DNA from: Candidatus Ideonella esbjergensis | GTDB lineage: Bacteria > Pseudomonadota > Gammaproteobacteria > Burkholderiales > Burkholderiaceae_C | Direction: 5' to 3' | Length of the DNA stretch: 64,000 nt | NCBI GenBank assembly: GCA_016710065.1 | Contig: JADJLP010000010.1 | Coordinates: 1-64,000 of the forward strand | Shown here: positions 8,234-18,943 of the stretch, piece after piece | Numbering within the stretch: position 1 is the first letter of the stretch | How the letters are laid out: each line of letters opens with the position of its first letter | Program-made: the position numbers and the translations under genes | Notes under the pieces: generated by a model | What the model was told of the DNA's origin: nothing | Seen by the model: the letters and a program-made list of their open reading frames with translations, nothing else | Database searches by the model: none

Positions 8234-9204
8234 TTCGACGCTCCCGAAAAACCCGACGCAAGCGCCTGGTGAATGTCGTGGACCTTCCTCTCGCTGTCCT
8301 TCGGGACGACCAAAAACACGCGCTCCTTCCGCTCCCGGTCAGACCACACGCTTGCCCATCCGGTGATGTGTGGCGTTCCCTTTCGGTAGATCGGGCCACT
8401 TGTCCACCCACCGATGACGGTCTTCTCCTCGACGCGAACAACTGGGTACCCGGCGGCTTCCAGATCTCCGAGGAGGAGGGCTGGGGTGGAGTTGGCAGGC
8501 AAAGTCACTCCGCCACGAGACGTGATCGCATAGACGACGTTGTCGTCCCACAGAACCAGCGGACCAGCAACCATTCGACAGGGCGCCCGCCGCAGGATCG
8601 CTCCAGCCATGCGAAGGCACGATTCATCGATCTGCTTGGAGTCGGAGACCTCCAGTTGCTGCAATCGATCCCGGGTCAGTCGAAGGTCCTCTTGGGCCTT
8701 GGAAAGGGCCGACTTCGATTCAAGGATCTGGCGTCGTAGCTCATCACGATCTGCTGCCGTACGCTCGATCAGTTGGTCGATGCCCTTGATGCCGGCGAGC
8801 TCTTCGAGGATCTTGCGCCGAACCTCGCTGTCAACCTGGCGCTGAAGCGCCTTCAGCAGTTCTGCGGCCTTCTTCCTCACTGCCCGAACCGTACCAACCT
8901 TGACCCAACCGAATCGGTAGACGCCGCTGATGAGCGAGCCTTCCCACGGGTTCGACCGGATGTCGACGCCGATCAGCTCAAGAAATTCTCCAACGCTGCC
9001 CAGGCGCCCCGATCCCTCACCGGCGTCCAAGGCGAAACCATATTCCTCAGACAGCCCATGCAGTTCCTTGAAACGAGACTGGATGGGTTCTAGCCAAGCG
9101 ATCCACTGATCCGGACTGTCGTCGCCATGGCAGACGAGGATGTGACCGCGCCTTCGAGCTCCGACTTCCGGGTAGTCATCCTGGGAGAGTCGAGCGGCGC
9201 TCAT
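8230..9204 (-). CDS. Unknown coiled-coil protein coupled to the BREX-2 operon
   Basis: Start MSAARLSQDDYPEVG at 9204, overlapping the helicase stop by 4 bases. Residues 120-195 form a coiled coil (AADRDELRRQILESKSALSK and following heptads). The C-terminal third is a beta-rich domain (AGAILRRAPCRMVAG, YAITSRGGVTLPAN, VFLVVPKDSERKVHD) that could bind a partner or ligand. No nuclease or NTPase motif is visible. Because every junction from the regulator to the last gene of this operon that I can check is a 4-base overlap, it is very likely made in fixed ratio with the helicase. The two core BREX-2 gene lists I know do not contain it. Confidence 0.75.
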   Translation of the reverse strand: MSAARLSQDDYPEVGARRRGHILVCHGDDSPDQWIAWLEPIQSRFKELHGLSEEYGFALDAGEGSGRLGSVGEFLELIGVDIRSNPWEGSLISGVYRFGWVKVGTVRAVRKKAAELLKALQRQVDSEVRRKILEELAGIKGIDQLIERTAADRDELRRQILESKSALSKAQEDLRLTRDRLQQLEVSDSKQIDESCLRMAGAILRRAPCRMVAGPLVLWDDNVVYAITSRGGVTLPANSTPALLLGDLEAAGYPVVRVEEKTVIGGWTSGPIYRKGTPHITGWASVWSDRERKERVFLVVPKDSERKVHDIHQALASGFSGASK

Positions 9205-11234
9205 GGTGTCGGTTCCCATCGAATCGGCGATTCGAAGTTCCTCGCGACAATCGTGCGGGTGAGCAGGCCTCGTGGCACGCATTCGGCGAACTTGACCGAC
9301 TCGGCGAAGGTGGCAATCTCAGCGTCTGTCAAGGTCAACTGCCCCGGCGCTGCATCGGCCAGCAGCGATGCTGGCGCGTGAACACTCATGGCATCGAATC
9401 GAACCTTCTGACCACCGACCGAAGCCTGGTGCGCCCAGGTGCGGTTGGCCCGCGTGCCGGCAAAGGTCCAGGTACGTACCGGTGCAGCATCAGATCGCGC
9501 CATCACGAAGTGCGTTCCCAGAGACATGGGCAGCTCGTCGGCTAGCGAACTAAGGGCCGCCCGCGCACGCTGCGACAAGGTGACGATTGGCGGCGCGCCT
9601 GTGGCGAGCACCGTTCGAATGGCCTGGCAAACATCGCGGCCCAGGCTGCGCGCCCCGCCCATCCAGCGCGCCTTGCCACCTTCCCGTGCCGGCTCCAGCC
9701 ACACGATCCGTTTGGACCACTCCACCTCGGTGACACGCCAGCTGCGACCCGCCAGCAACAGGAGCCGGTTGTCCTGTTCACCCGTCAGAACGGTGGGATC
9801 GATGTAGCCCACTTCGCTCGATCCATGCCGACCGGTCAGCAACATGGATCCGCTGAACGAGGCAAGCAGGTCGCGGTAGTGGCCGCGGGCATACACGCGC
9901 TCGGTCTCAGGTCCGACCCTGACCACGCCCTCGGAGCGGTCTAGAAACTGCTTCTCCACCAGGTGCTCAACCAGCGCCGTGATGTCGTCAGTCGCCAGCT
10001 CTGGAAACGATCCGTGAAGCAGCTGGACCACTTCCATCGTTGGAACCTCGCCGCGCTCCAACACGAGAACCAGGGCTTGCTGCGCGAGGATGGGCCAGGG
10101 CTCGGCCGGTGGCACCGCCGCTTCGACCCATGCTTCCGACCACTTCTTGGTGACACCCAGGGCCAGCATGAACGCGTCGTCATTGGTCGTCAGGAACAGG
10201 CAGTTCCGCAGGGCGCCTGCACGTCGGCCGGTTCTGCCCATGCGCTGCAGGAACGACGACACGCTCGACGGCGAATCGATCTGGATCACGCGGTCGAGGT
10301 CACCGACATCTATTCCCAGCTCCAGTGTTGAGGTGGCGACGATGACGCAGTCCTTCTCCTCGGTGAATGCCGCCTCGGCTTGCCTGCGTTCGGAAACGCT
10401 GAGGGAGGCGTGGCTCACGAAGGTGCGCATCTCCTTGGCGCGCAGCATGCTGCTCAACTGCTCGGCGCTGCTTCGTGAATCGCAGAAGACCAGACGCTTC
10501 TCGCCGCGATGCAGGCGCGAGATCACGGTGGCTGCGTTTTCGAGCGACGCCACATGATCGATCGTGACATCGGCCTCCGTGCTCACCGATGCACTGCCCA
10601 CCACGTTACGGTTTCCACTGGGTGCGAACCAGGCCAGCAACTCGGTGGGGTTGCTGACCGTTGCCGACAGACCGATGCGTTGCAGCGGTCGTTCCAGATA
10701 CTGGTCCAGCCGATGCAGCACAGAGCGCATGTGCCACCCTCTGTCGTCCGCCGCGAACGCATGCAGTTCATCGACGATCACGGCACGCAGGTTGCCGAAC
10801 CATGCTGGCCGATTGACCCGCACCGAAATCAGCATGGCCTCGATGGATTCAGGTGTCGTCAACAGGATGTCGGGGGCATCTCGAAGCGCCCGGTTCTTGC
10901 GGGACTGCGAGATGTCGCCATGCCACACCTCCACACGCCGACCCACCAGCCCGGCGTAGTGGGTGAGCCGATGCTCCAGGTTGTTCAGCAGCGCCTTGAT
11001 CGGGCAGATGTACAAGACGCTCGTCCCGGGCCAGGCCTCGGTCAGCATCCTCGACAGCATCGGAATCGCAGCGGCTTCCGTCTTCCCCCCGGCGGTCGGT
11101 GCGAGCAGCAAACAGTGTGAGCCCGCATGAATGGGCGCAATGGCTGCCAGTTGCGTCGGTCGCAGCGTGCTCCAGCCCAGCGTGTTGACGACGTGGTACT
11201 GCAGCGATGGGTGCAGCTGCTCGAACTCGTTCAC
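9201..11234 (-). CDS. brxHI: BREX-2 Lhr-like DEAD/DEAH helicase BrxHI
   Basis: 677 residues with superfamily 2 helicase motifs in order: Q-like PTQ (about 27), Walker A APTAGGKT (about 45), TTPES, DELH box (VIVDELHAFA, about 157), SATVS, and motif VI QRMGRTGRRAG (about 340). A C-terminal region of about 300 residues follows, as in Lhr-type (COG1201) helicases. In BREX type 2 such a helicase accompanies brxD; it presumably moves on or remodels nucleic acid during phage exclusion. Its start overlaps the brxD stop (ATGA). Confidence 0.88.
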   Translation of the reverse strand: MNEFEQLHPSLQYHVVNTLGWSTLRPTQLAAIAPIHAGSHCLLLAPTAGGKTEAAAIPMLSRMLTEAWPGTSVLYICPIKALLNNLEHRLTHYAGLVGRRVEVWHGDISQSRKNRALRDAPDILLTTPESIEAMLISVRVNRPAWFGNLRAVIVDELHAFAADDRGWHMRSVLHRLDQYLERPLQRIGLSATVSNPTELLAWFAPSGNRNVVGSASVSTEADVTIDHVASLENAATVISRLHRGEKRLVFCDSRSSAEQLSSMLRAKEMRTFVSHASLSVSERRQAEAAFTEEKDCVIVATSTLELGIDVGDLDRVIQIDSPSSVSSFLQRMGRTGRRAGALRNCLFLTTNDDAFMLALGVTKKWSEAWVEAAVPPAEPWPILAQQALVLVLERGEVPTMEVVQLLHGSFPELATDDITALVEHLVEKQFLDRSEGVVRVGPETERVYARGHYRDLLASFSGSMLLTGRHGSSEVGYIDPTVLTGEQDNRLLLLAGRSWRVTEVEWSKRIVWLEPAREGGKARWMGGARSLGRDVCQAIRTVLATGAPPIVTLSQRARAALSSLADELPMSLGTHFVMARSDAAPVRTWTFAGTRANRTWAHQASVGGQKVRFDAMSVHAPASLLADAAPGQLTLTDAEIATFAESVKFAECVPRGLLTRTIVARNFESPIRWEPTP

Positions 11235-12541
11235 AGCTCGATATCGTCCACGGACGCCGCACTCGCCGCAGCCCGCTCCGTCGCAGACATCTCGGTCTCG
11301 GCCAGCGTGAGGGTGTAGTGCTTGCGGGGGTCGAAGTCTTCGTGCAGATCCACGCGGTCCAGCACATCCGACACCAGCTTCTTGAGGAACAGCCGGGGCG
11401 CGACACCGACCTTGCCACCCAGCCCGCCGGCCACCGCGCGTGCAAGGGCGTCCAGATAGCTGTCGTCCACCACCGCCCGAAGGCGCTGTTCGTTGGGGCG
11501 CCCATCTGCATAGATGTCACGTACCCGGCGTCCAACCGCGAGCAGCGAGGTGTGGTCGAAGGCCGCCAGCCGGATCTGGACCGCTCTCGGGTTGTCGAAT
11601 CGCCGATCGGTGCCGAAGTCCACATGCAGCCGTTGCGCCAGCGGGGCGAGTCTCTGCACCCCTTGCGGGCCGTCATAGAACGCGGGCGTTCCCGTGATCA
11701 CCAGGTACAGCCCCGGATAGCGGCCGGCATCGATCTCGTCGATCCACTGACGCAAGGCGTTCAGCCCCTTTTCTCGGGTGTCGGTACGCATGCGCTGCAG
11801 CGTTTCCACCTCGTCGAGCACCATCACCAGGCCAGAGAAGCCGCTGTCGCGCAGGATGGTCAGCAGGCCGACGAGAAAGTTGGTGGCGCCGAAGTGATCG
11901 AGGTCACCCTTGATGCCCGCCGCACGCTTGATGCTCGCGGCCACGTTCGGCTGTCCTGCCAGCCAACTGATCAGCCCATCCGCCAACATGCCGTCCCCGG
12001 CTGCCAGGGCGCGGCGATAGGTTCGCAGCACTGCAGAGAAGGCCGGCGCCGTCTTGCTGATGGCGCCGAGCCTGGCCTCCATCAGCGCGTTCGTGCGCAG
12101 CAGAAGCCCCTCCGCGTCGCTGGCGTCCACCGAGGCGTCAGCCAGCACATCCTGCTCCAGGGCATAGAACCAGCCGTCGATCACGCCCCGAAATGCGCCA
12201 CTCGCCGTGTCGGCGGTGCCCAGGTGTTCGACCAGGCGGCGGTAGACCGTCTCCAGGCGGTGCAACGGTGTCTCGGTCTCGTTGATTTGCACTTCAGTGG
12301 CTGCGAAGCCGCGTGCGCGAGCCCGCTCCTGCAGCCAGCGGCCAAAGAAGGTCTTGCCGGTGCCGTACTCACCACGTACCGCCTTGAAGCCGCCGCGGCC
12401 GGCGCTGACCGATTCGAGCTCGTCGTCAAGGGTCGGCGCGAACGTATCGATCCCGACGGCCAGCGCATCCAGCCCGCTGCTCGGTACCGTGCCGCGTCGC
12501 AGGGCGCTCACGATGTCTTCCCGGCGTGCCGAACTGATCAT
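11231..12541 (-). CDS. brxD: BREX-2 ATP-binding protein BrxD
   Basis: 436 residues. Walker A GEYGTGKTFF near residue 57, Walker B GLVMVLDEVETL near residue 240, and the DUF2791-type P-loop organisation of BrxD. The region RGGFKAVRGEYGTGKT resembles origin-recognition/Cdc6-like ATPases, and BrxD is thought to work with the helicase encoded next to it. Overlaps pglZ upstream and brxHI downstream by 4 bases each. Intact, with no frame change. Confidence 0.9.
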   Translation of the reverse strand: MISSARREDIVSALRRGTVPSSGLDALAVGIDTFAPTLDDELESVSAGRGGFKAVRGEYGTGKTFFGRWLQERARARGFAATEVQINETETPLHRLETVYRRLVEHLGTADTASGAFRGVIDGWFYALEQDVLADASVDASDAEGLLLRTNALMEARLGAISKTAPAFSAVLRTYRRALAAGDGMLADGLISWLAGQPNVAASIKRAAGIKGDLDHFGATNFLVGLLTILRDSGFSGLVMVLDEVETLQRMRTDTREKGLNALRQWIDEIDAGRYPGLYLVITGTPAFYDGPQGVQRLAPLAQRLHVDFGTDRRFDNPRAVQIRLAAFDHTSLLAVGRRVRDIYADGRPNEQRLRAVVDDSYLDALARAVAGGLGGKVGVAPRLFLKKLVSDVLDRVDLHEDFDPRKHYTLTLAETEMSATERAAASAASVDDIEL

Positions 12542-15243
12542 CGTTGGCCTCCCTGGCCGGGCAGCCGGAATTGCTGGTGCAGCAGCACCACGTTCAGCTC
12601 AACCGTACCCGCGGTTTCGTCGACGGTCAGCACCGACGCCTGGTCGACATTCAACAACCGCCTGACCGCGCTGAGCAAGCCACCGATACGGACCTCAGGC
12701 AATGACAGGCGGTGCGCCAGTGCTGCCCGGGACAGCTTGCCACCACGCTCGGACAAGGACGTCAGGAGCAGTCGCATCTTGTCGTCGGGCGGCGCCACGC
12801 GCGCGGCCAACTGCCGCTGAGACGCATAGATCGGGCTGCCCAGCAAGGCGCCGATCCAGTCCAAAGCCACGGGCGGCGTTGAAGCCTCTGGTGGCGGCAG
12901 ATCGACCGGCTCGAACAACTGGGGCTGCCCTTGCTGCGCTGTCGGTTTGCGCCGCGTTGGTTTTGGTGCTGCGGCGGCTGCCGATGGCACACCTGACGAC
13001 TTCGGCATGGGCGGCAGTTCCCACCACTCCGGTGGGGCCGGCGGTGCCGGGGTCCAGCCGGCCAGGTTGAATCCGAGCGGCACGATCACGCTCAAGGGCA
13101 CCGTGACTTCCTGGGGCGACAGCCCACCGTGATACCCGTTCTTGCGACCCGCATACCTAGTGCTCTCGCCCCACAGGCACACCACCGCGTTCGATCCGTC
13201 GGAGGTGACCACGCGCCCCCCGCTGACCGCCAGTTCGTTGGGCGTCTCGGCGTTCTTGCCCGGGCGCCAGCGGTCGCTCTCGCCACCGGGCAACTGCGTG
13301 GTGCCGTCTTCGAGCAGATGCCCATGGTCGGCCGTGATCACCACCACCCGACGCGCTTCGCGCGCCTCGCGCAGCAACGGCAGCAGCAGCCGCAGGTCCT
13401 CCAGTGCCCAGCGTTGATGCAACTGATCCGGGCCGCTCAAGTGGTCGTCCACGGCGTTGTAGACCACGCCCACCACACGCTGCTGGGTGCTCGCAATGGC
13501 GGCGCGCACCTCGGGCGCCAGGTTGGTCGCATCCGCCAGGTCGCCCTTGTGGAACAGCCGGGGTGGCGCGTCCGCGCGGCTGTGCGCCAGCAGGGCAGCG
13601 TTCGTTGCGAAGCCGGTCTTCTCCTGCGCTGAAGCGCCGACGGTCAGACGCCCACACAGCAGGCTGGCGCGGCTGACCTCGGTGATCGTTGGCAGTGCAG
13701 CCACACCAGCCAGCGGCTGTCCCAGGCTGGAAGGCACCATCTCGGCCCAGCCTTGGCTGGCAATCCGGGCGAACAACTCCCGGAAGATGCTGGTGCTCAA
13801 ACCATCCATCACCAGCAGCAGGGTGGGGTGGGCGGCGGCGATCGGTGCCAGCACATGCTCAAGCACCGACTCCAGCGGGATGATCCGACCCTCAGGCGCC
13901 GGCTTCTGGGCGTTCCATTGCACCAGCGCCTGTGCGAATGGCTTGGCGAAAGCATTTCGGCGCGCGATGACCGCTTCGCGGCAGGCGCTGTAGGCCTGTG
14001 ACAGGTCCGGCAGCTCGTCGCCTCCGAGCAGCCGAAAGCGCGCCCAGTCGACAAAGGCGCCTTGGTCAGACTGCCAGGCCACGGCAGTCTGCAAGGATGA
14101 AGCGGTCGGCGTGGCGTTCATCAGCCAGCGTGCCAATCGGCGCGCCATCTCGACGCGTTCCATGCGGGGCTTCTGAGCGGCCACCAATGTGTGCCGGAGC
14201 GCGCGGTCGGCCTGCAGCTCAACCTGGGCAAGATTGGTTTCCGAGGGCTCCGCCACATGGGCGGTCAGTGCCAGCGCAAAGTCTTCCAGTCGCTGATCCA
14301 GCGCCGCCGGCAGCACGTCGCTGAGGTGCGCAAAGTCGATGACGCGCAGGTCGCGCAGCAGTGCATCGGCGCGGTCGAGCACCGCACGGGACGCGTCCAG
14401 CCCGGTCAGTCGAACGACTTGCTCTGCAGCGCGCGCCCAGGCGCGCCCCTCGGCAACACCGACGTGCTTGCCGTTGACGAAGCGCTCCAGGCGGATCGCT
14501 GCCTGGCCGAGGCTGGCTTGGCCCTCACCATCCTGGGCAAAGACCACGCCGCAGACCAGGCCCAGTGGCAATGCATCGATCGTTCGACCCGCATCCACGC
14601 AGCCCAGCACCATCTCCCCGGCAACTCCCGCCGTCTCGCCCAGCCAGCGCATCACGTCGATGCGGGCCGGCGCCGGCAACTGGGCAAGCCTGGGGTCGGC
14701 GGCCGGGTCCATCGCCCAGAGCAGCAGCGCCACCGCGTCGGGGCGCGCGGCTTCAATGCCCAGGAATCGATGCAGCACTTCCCGCCATGCGGTTTCAAGG
14801 TCGAGGAAGCCATTGGCCACGGGCGGGTAAGTGCCCTGCGACGCGCCGTCGATCAAGGTCTGCGGCATCCACACATAGCGCCCCAGGCGCGCGTCGGTTT
14901 CCTTGGCCTGGAACAACTGTCGAACGATGTCCCAGCCCTCGGGTTGAAACACCCGCGCCCTGGCCAGACGGGCGGCAATGTCTTCGGCCACCTCGTGGGT
15001 GGCCAGCGGCGTGATCACCACCAGTCCGGATGTCATCGGGTCATGCTGCTCGACATCGCACAAGGCTTCGCGAATGGCCAGCGACGAGTCGCACCACCGA
15101 AGCTGGAAATCCCGCCCCTGCTGCTTCAAGGAATCGGGCCAGGGCTGCTTCGCGTTGGCCCGGATCGCAACGGCGACAGCGGCCGGATCGCTGGCCAGCA
15201 CGCGTTCGAGTTGGGCCGCGATCTGCGGCGTCGACAAGCTCAT
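12538..15243 (-). CDS. pglZ: BREX-2 alkaline-phosphatase-superfamily protein PglZ
   Basis: 901 residues. The PglZ domain lies near 470-720: TLLLVMDGLSTSIFREL carries the first metal-binding Asp, ITEVSRASLLCG the nucleophile region, and VVVITADHGHLLEDG the second metal site, with KNGYHGGLSPQEVTVPL closing the domain. The N-terminal 450 residues are helical. The C-terminus (810-901) looks like a small winged-helix domain that is probably involved in binding. PglZ is present in all BREX types. It starts 4 bases inside pglY. Intact. Confidence 0.93.
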   Translation of the reverse strand: MSLSTPQIAAQLERVLASDPAAVAVAIRANAKQPWPDSLKQQGRDFQLRWCDSSLAIREALCDVEQHDPMTSGLVVITPLATHEVAEDIAARLARARVFQPEGWDIVRQLFQAKETDARLGRYVWMPQTLIDGASQGTYPPVANGFLDLETAWREVLHRFLGIEAARPDAVALLLWAMDPAADPRLAQLPAPARIDVMRWLGETAGVAGEMVLGCVDAGRTIDALPLGLVCGVVFAQDGEGQASLGQAAIRLERFVNGKHVGVAEGRAWARAAEQVVRLTGLDASRAVLDRADALLRDLRVIDFAHLSDVLPAALDQRLEDFALALTAHVAEPSETNLAQVELQADRALRHTLVAAQKPRMERVEMARRLARWLMNATPTASSLQTAVAWQSDQGAFVDWARFRLLGGDELPDLSQAYSACREAVIARRNAFAKPFAQALVQWNAQKPAPEGRIIPLESVLEHVLAPIAAAHPTLLLVMDGLSTSIFRELFARIASQGWAEMVPSSLGQPLAGVAALPTITEVSRASLLCGRLTVGASAQEKTGFATNAALLAHSRADAPPRLFHKGDLADATNLAPEVRAAIASTQQRVVGVVYNAVDDHLSGPDQLHQRWALEDLRLLLPLLREAREARRVVVITADHGHLLEDGTTQLPGGESDRWRPGKNAETPNELAVSGGRVVTSDGSNAVVCLWGESTRYAGRKNGYHGGLSPQEVTVPLSVIVPLGFNLAGWTPAPPAPPEWWELPPMPKSSGVPSAAAAAPKPTRRKPTAQQGQPQLFEPVDLPPPEASTPPVALDWIGALLGSPIYASQRQLAARVAPPDDKMRLLLTSLSERGGKLSRAALAHRLSLPEVRIGGLLSAVRRLLNVDQASVLTVDETAGTVELNVVLLHQQFRLPGQGGQR

Positions 15244-18200
15244 AGCTTCGTGCCCTTGCGCTGCACCCGCCAGCTCAGCGTCAGCTCGAGGTCGCGTTCA
15301 CTGGTGACCAGCGTCTTCAGTTCGTCCAGCGCGGTCACCGCAGCAGCGCCACTCAGGTGCAACTGCTGCTTCTCGTCCACCACCTCCGGCCCGTTGGCGG
15401 GCGGGGCAGGGGGCATCACCACGGGAGGCGGCGCCGGCGCCGGCCCGGCACCGGGCGGCGTGGGTGCGACGGGTGGCGGCGTCACTGGTGCCGGCGCTGC
15501 CGCTGCCAGCAGACGCATCGCATCCCGTGCCAGCTCTTCAAGCCGCGGCTTCAAGGCCACCACATGTTCGTCACTGGTCAGTGCCTCGGTCAGGCGGCTC
15601 ATGATCAGCAGCGCCGCGTCGCGGCGGTGGTCCACCAGGTCGCGAACCACATCGAACAATTGCCAGTTTCCACTGCCCAAGGCATCGGCGCAGACCTGCG
15701 CTTGCCCCAGGCTGCGGCTGACCGCTGCCTCTGACGTCTGCAGGCTCGCATTGGCCAGCGTCGTCACCACATCGCCCTCTGCCGCTTGCGCCAGTGAGGC
15801 CAGGAGCGCCTGGGCAGACTCTGCAGACTGCTGGCGTGCCCCGGTGATGCCGGGCGCATAGCGCGCCGAACGGTCGCGCACCTGCGATACCAGACGGGCC
15901 ACCGCCTCGCGCTTGTCTGCCGCCTTCTGCCGAACCTCATCGACCAACTTGCCGACATTGGCCGCATTGAGCGTTTGGCCGAGCGTCAGGCCGAACAAGC
16001 TGGACGCGCGCAGCAGCGCGGTCTCCCAGTCTGCCGTGTTCGGCAGCGCCTGCTCCTTGAGCTCCAGCTCATCGGGCAGGCTGTCGATCGTGGGCTCGTA
16101 CGGCCCGCCGCGCATCGTGAAGCGGCGGTTGGTCGATGCCGCAAAGGCCAGGATGATCAGGTTCTGCAGCTCGATGGGCAGGCCCATCGGCGCAGGGGTG
16201 TCGATCCACTGCCGCAGTTTCGCCACGGTGATGGCGCCGCCACCGTCCCGCGCATGGCTTTGCGAGAAGCGCGATTGCCAGTGCGGCTCGATCAGCAAAT
16301 GGGTCTCACCCATCTGCCCCAACTGGCAGGGGTTGACCACCGCACGCACCAGCTTGCGGGTAGAGGTGTCTTGCACCAACCCGCGTTGGCCAGGCGCCTC
16401 GATGGCCTTCTGGACTTCAGGCCACACCTTCTTGATGACGCTGGGCTTGATCTCGGTGTCGAACTCCGGGTGGGCCGGGTACTGGTGGGCAAACAACTGC
16501 CCCAGCAGGCTCTCGAAGGCCGACTTGAATTCCGCCCCCACCGGTGGCCGCGGCGACAGCGTCGGGTCCAGCGACTTGAACTGCTGGTCCGCCGTCAGCG
16601 GGTTGCTCACCGCATCTCGCGGTTCGGTGCTGATGCCGTAGGCCACTTCCAGCTGCGACCGCAGCTTGATGCGCAACTGGTCCAGCTGGTTGCGCGCCAG
16701 GGCCTTGGCTTGTACCCGGTCGACGAACGAGAGGTGGGCCGCATAGTTGTCAAAGCGCTCACCCTGCAGGATGTAGTCCAGCACCACCAGCCGCCCCAGG
16801 TCGGCCAGCGCCTTGTTGCTCAGGAACGAGGGCAACCACACCAGCGTCTTGGTGTCGCCGCCGCGGTACTCCGCCAGGCGGGCCAGATCGTCGGCGGGGC
16901 CGAAGTTCGCATCGTCAAACGGAAAGTCCAGCACCACCGTCCAGGCGCCCGAGCGGCCGCGCAGCCGGTCGTCGGTCATCTCGCGCACGTTCTCGTACAG
17001 CAGCTCCACCTCGCGCCGGGTTCCGCGCCAATTGAATTCGTAGGTGGTGAACAGGCCACCGGTGTCGGGAATCTCGAGTTCCTTGAACAGCGCTTCACGG
17101 ATCCGCTTGCGCCGGTTGCCGGCGTTGTCGTTGGCCTCGGCCGCCCGCAGGATGGGCTCGATGTCCACGCCCGTCACCTGGATCGAGATGATCGGGTTCT
17201 GGTCTTCGGTGATCTTGATCTCGCCGATCTCGCTGGCCCAGTCGCGGCACTTGCGCAGCACGTCCTGCGCCTCGCGGCCCGGGATGGGGGAGCGGAACGT
17301 GCCGTGGTTCAGAGCCGCCAGGCGCTGCGCCGTCAGGCCCTTCAGTGACTCCACCTCGGGCACCAAGGCGCCCAGCAGCAGCGTCTTCAGCAGGCGGGCG
17401 TCGTTGCGCAGGTTCTTGGCAGCGGTGGCGTCGGCCTGGCCGAGCTTGATGGCCTCCCAGGTCACGCTGTGCTGCCGCTCCAGCATGGGCAGCAGCCGCT
17501 GGTTGTACAGGCGCTTGGCGTTCTCGAAGTGCAGGCGCATGCCCTCGGAGAACGGCTCGTCGCCCTCGGCAATCGCGTCGTACAAATCCCCCACGGGGAT
17601 CAGTTGGCCCAGCTCCAGATCGGCGCGCCGGTCCACCAGCAACTGAAGCATCAGTTTCAAGGCCGTGCGCTCGCGCTGCAGCGCGGCCGACACGGCAATC
17701 AAGGTCTGCACCAATGCCGGCGTGAACGGGTAGACCTTGCGGAACATGTCGCGGTCGGCCGTGGTGGTGAGCAAGGTGTCGAGCACGTCCTTGCGCATCT
17801 TCATCACGTCGTCGAAGGTGCCCTGCAGCGTCTGCCGCGCCGCTTCGTCGATCGGGCGCAGCACGCGCCGCTCGGCAATGGCGGGCAGGTTGCGGTCTTC
17901 CAGCGTGATGCGGTGGAAGCGCGCCTCCCAGTGCTTGAGTACGTCGCTGAACTGCACCTGCACCGAGCCCGCCAGGTTTTCACCCACCAGGTCACGCAGG
18001 TCACGCTGCCGCGCCACAAAGCTGACCAGCGGAATGGGGCGGTCGGCGTTGGTGGCCTCCACCAGCTTGACCAGCTTGGTGCCTTCGCGGCTGACGAAAT
18101 TGACGTCGGCCGCATGGCTGGCCAGCCACAGCACCAACTCGTCCAGGAACAGGATGACGGCGTCGTAGCCCAGCGCCTTGGCGTGGCGGCTCATGATGCT

Positions 18201-18943
18201 CAGGCCATCGTCCAGCGACACGAACGACTCGCCGCTGCCCGCCAGCGTGCGGTAGGCCGAGAAGAACTGCGTGATCAGGTCGCCCACCAGCCGCGAGCGC
18301 TCTTCGCCGTTGGGCGGCTCCAGCATGGCGGCTTCAAAGCTCACCGCGTCCCAGCCGCTGTCGAACTCGCCCCAACCACCACCACCGCCGCCGCCGCCAC
18401 CACCGGCAGCGCCTTCGTTGAGCTTGGTGAAGAAGGGCCCGTCACCGATCTGCGCGCGCAGGTCGCGGGCATCCTTGAACAGGCCTTCGGCCAGGTAGAA
18501 GCCGGGCACCGGCGCGTCGGGGTGCTTCTTGCGCACGAAGTCGGCGTACTGGCCAAGGATGGCCGACTCCATGTCGCGCGCGCCGATCATGTGGTACGGC
18601 ACCAGCAGGAACTTGCGCCCTTCGGTCCAGCTGTGGCGCGCCACCACGTCGGCCAGTTCTGGCGTGGCGCGGGCCTGCGTATTGCCGGCCAGCAGCAGGT
18701 TCAGCACCGCCATGAAGTGGCTCTTGCCCGAGCCGAAACTGCCGTGCAGGTAGGCCGCCTTGCTGCCACCGGTCTGCACCGCCTGCTGGATGAAGCCCAT
18801 GGCGTTGCTGAAGGCATCCACCAACTGCGGTGTGACGACGTAGTCGCGCAGCGTCTGCTCGGGCTCGGTGACGCCCTTGGACAGTTGGAGGACGAAGTCG
18901 CCCTGGCACCCCCGGGGGAGGGGAGGGTCTTCAGCAGCGGCAT
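15240..18943 (-). CDS. pglY: BREX-2 ATPase PglY (frame change near the 5' end)
   Basis: About 1,230 residues. Walker A is LHGSFGSGKSHF and Walker B is VILFLDELVLWLA. A ten-glycine run (18378-18412) interrupts the region between them. The true start is most likely MPLLK at 18943: after a C- and G-rich run at 18905-18925 the next frame continues with GDFVLQLSKGVTEPEQTLRD, the expected PglY N-terminus. Without correction the open frame starts at MVDAF (18824), which would lose about 40 conserved residues. The indel sits in a homopolymer-like run and is probably a base-calling error. It overlaps pglZ downstream (ATGA), but unlike the other genes it is separated from pglX by 1.5 kb. Confidence 0.88.

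Noticed and set aside
11207..12820. Long plus-strand open frame opposite brxD
   Set aside because: Antisense frame of a clear AAA protein; composition is biased and no motif is present.
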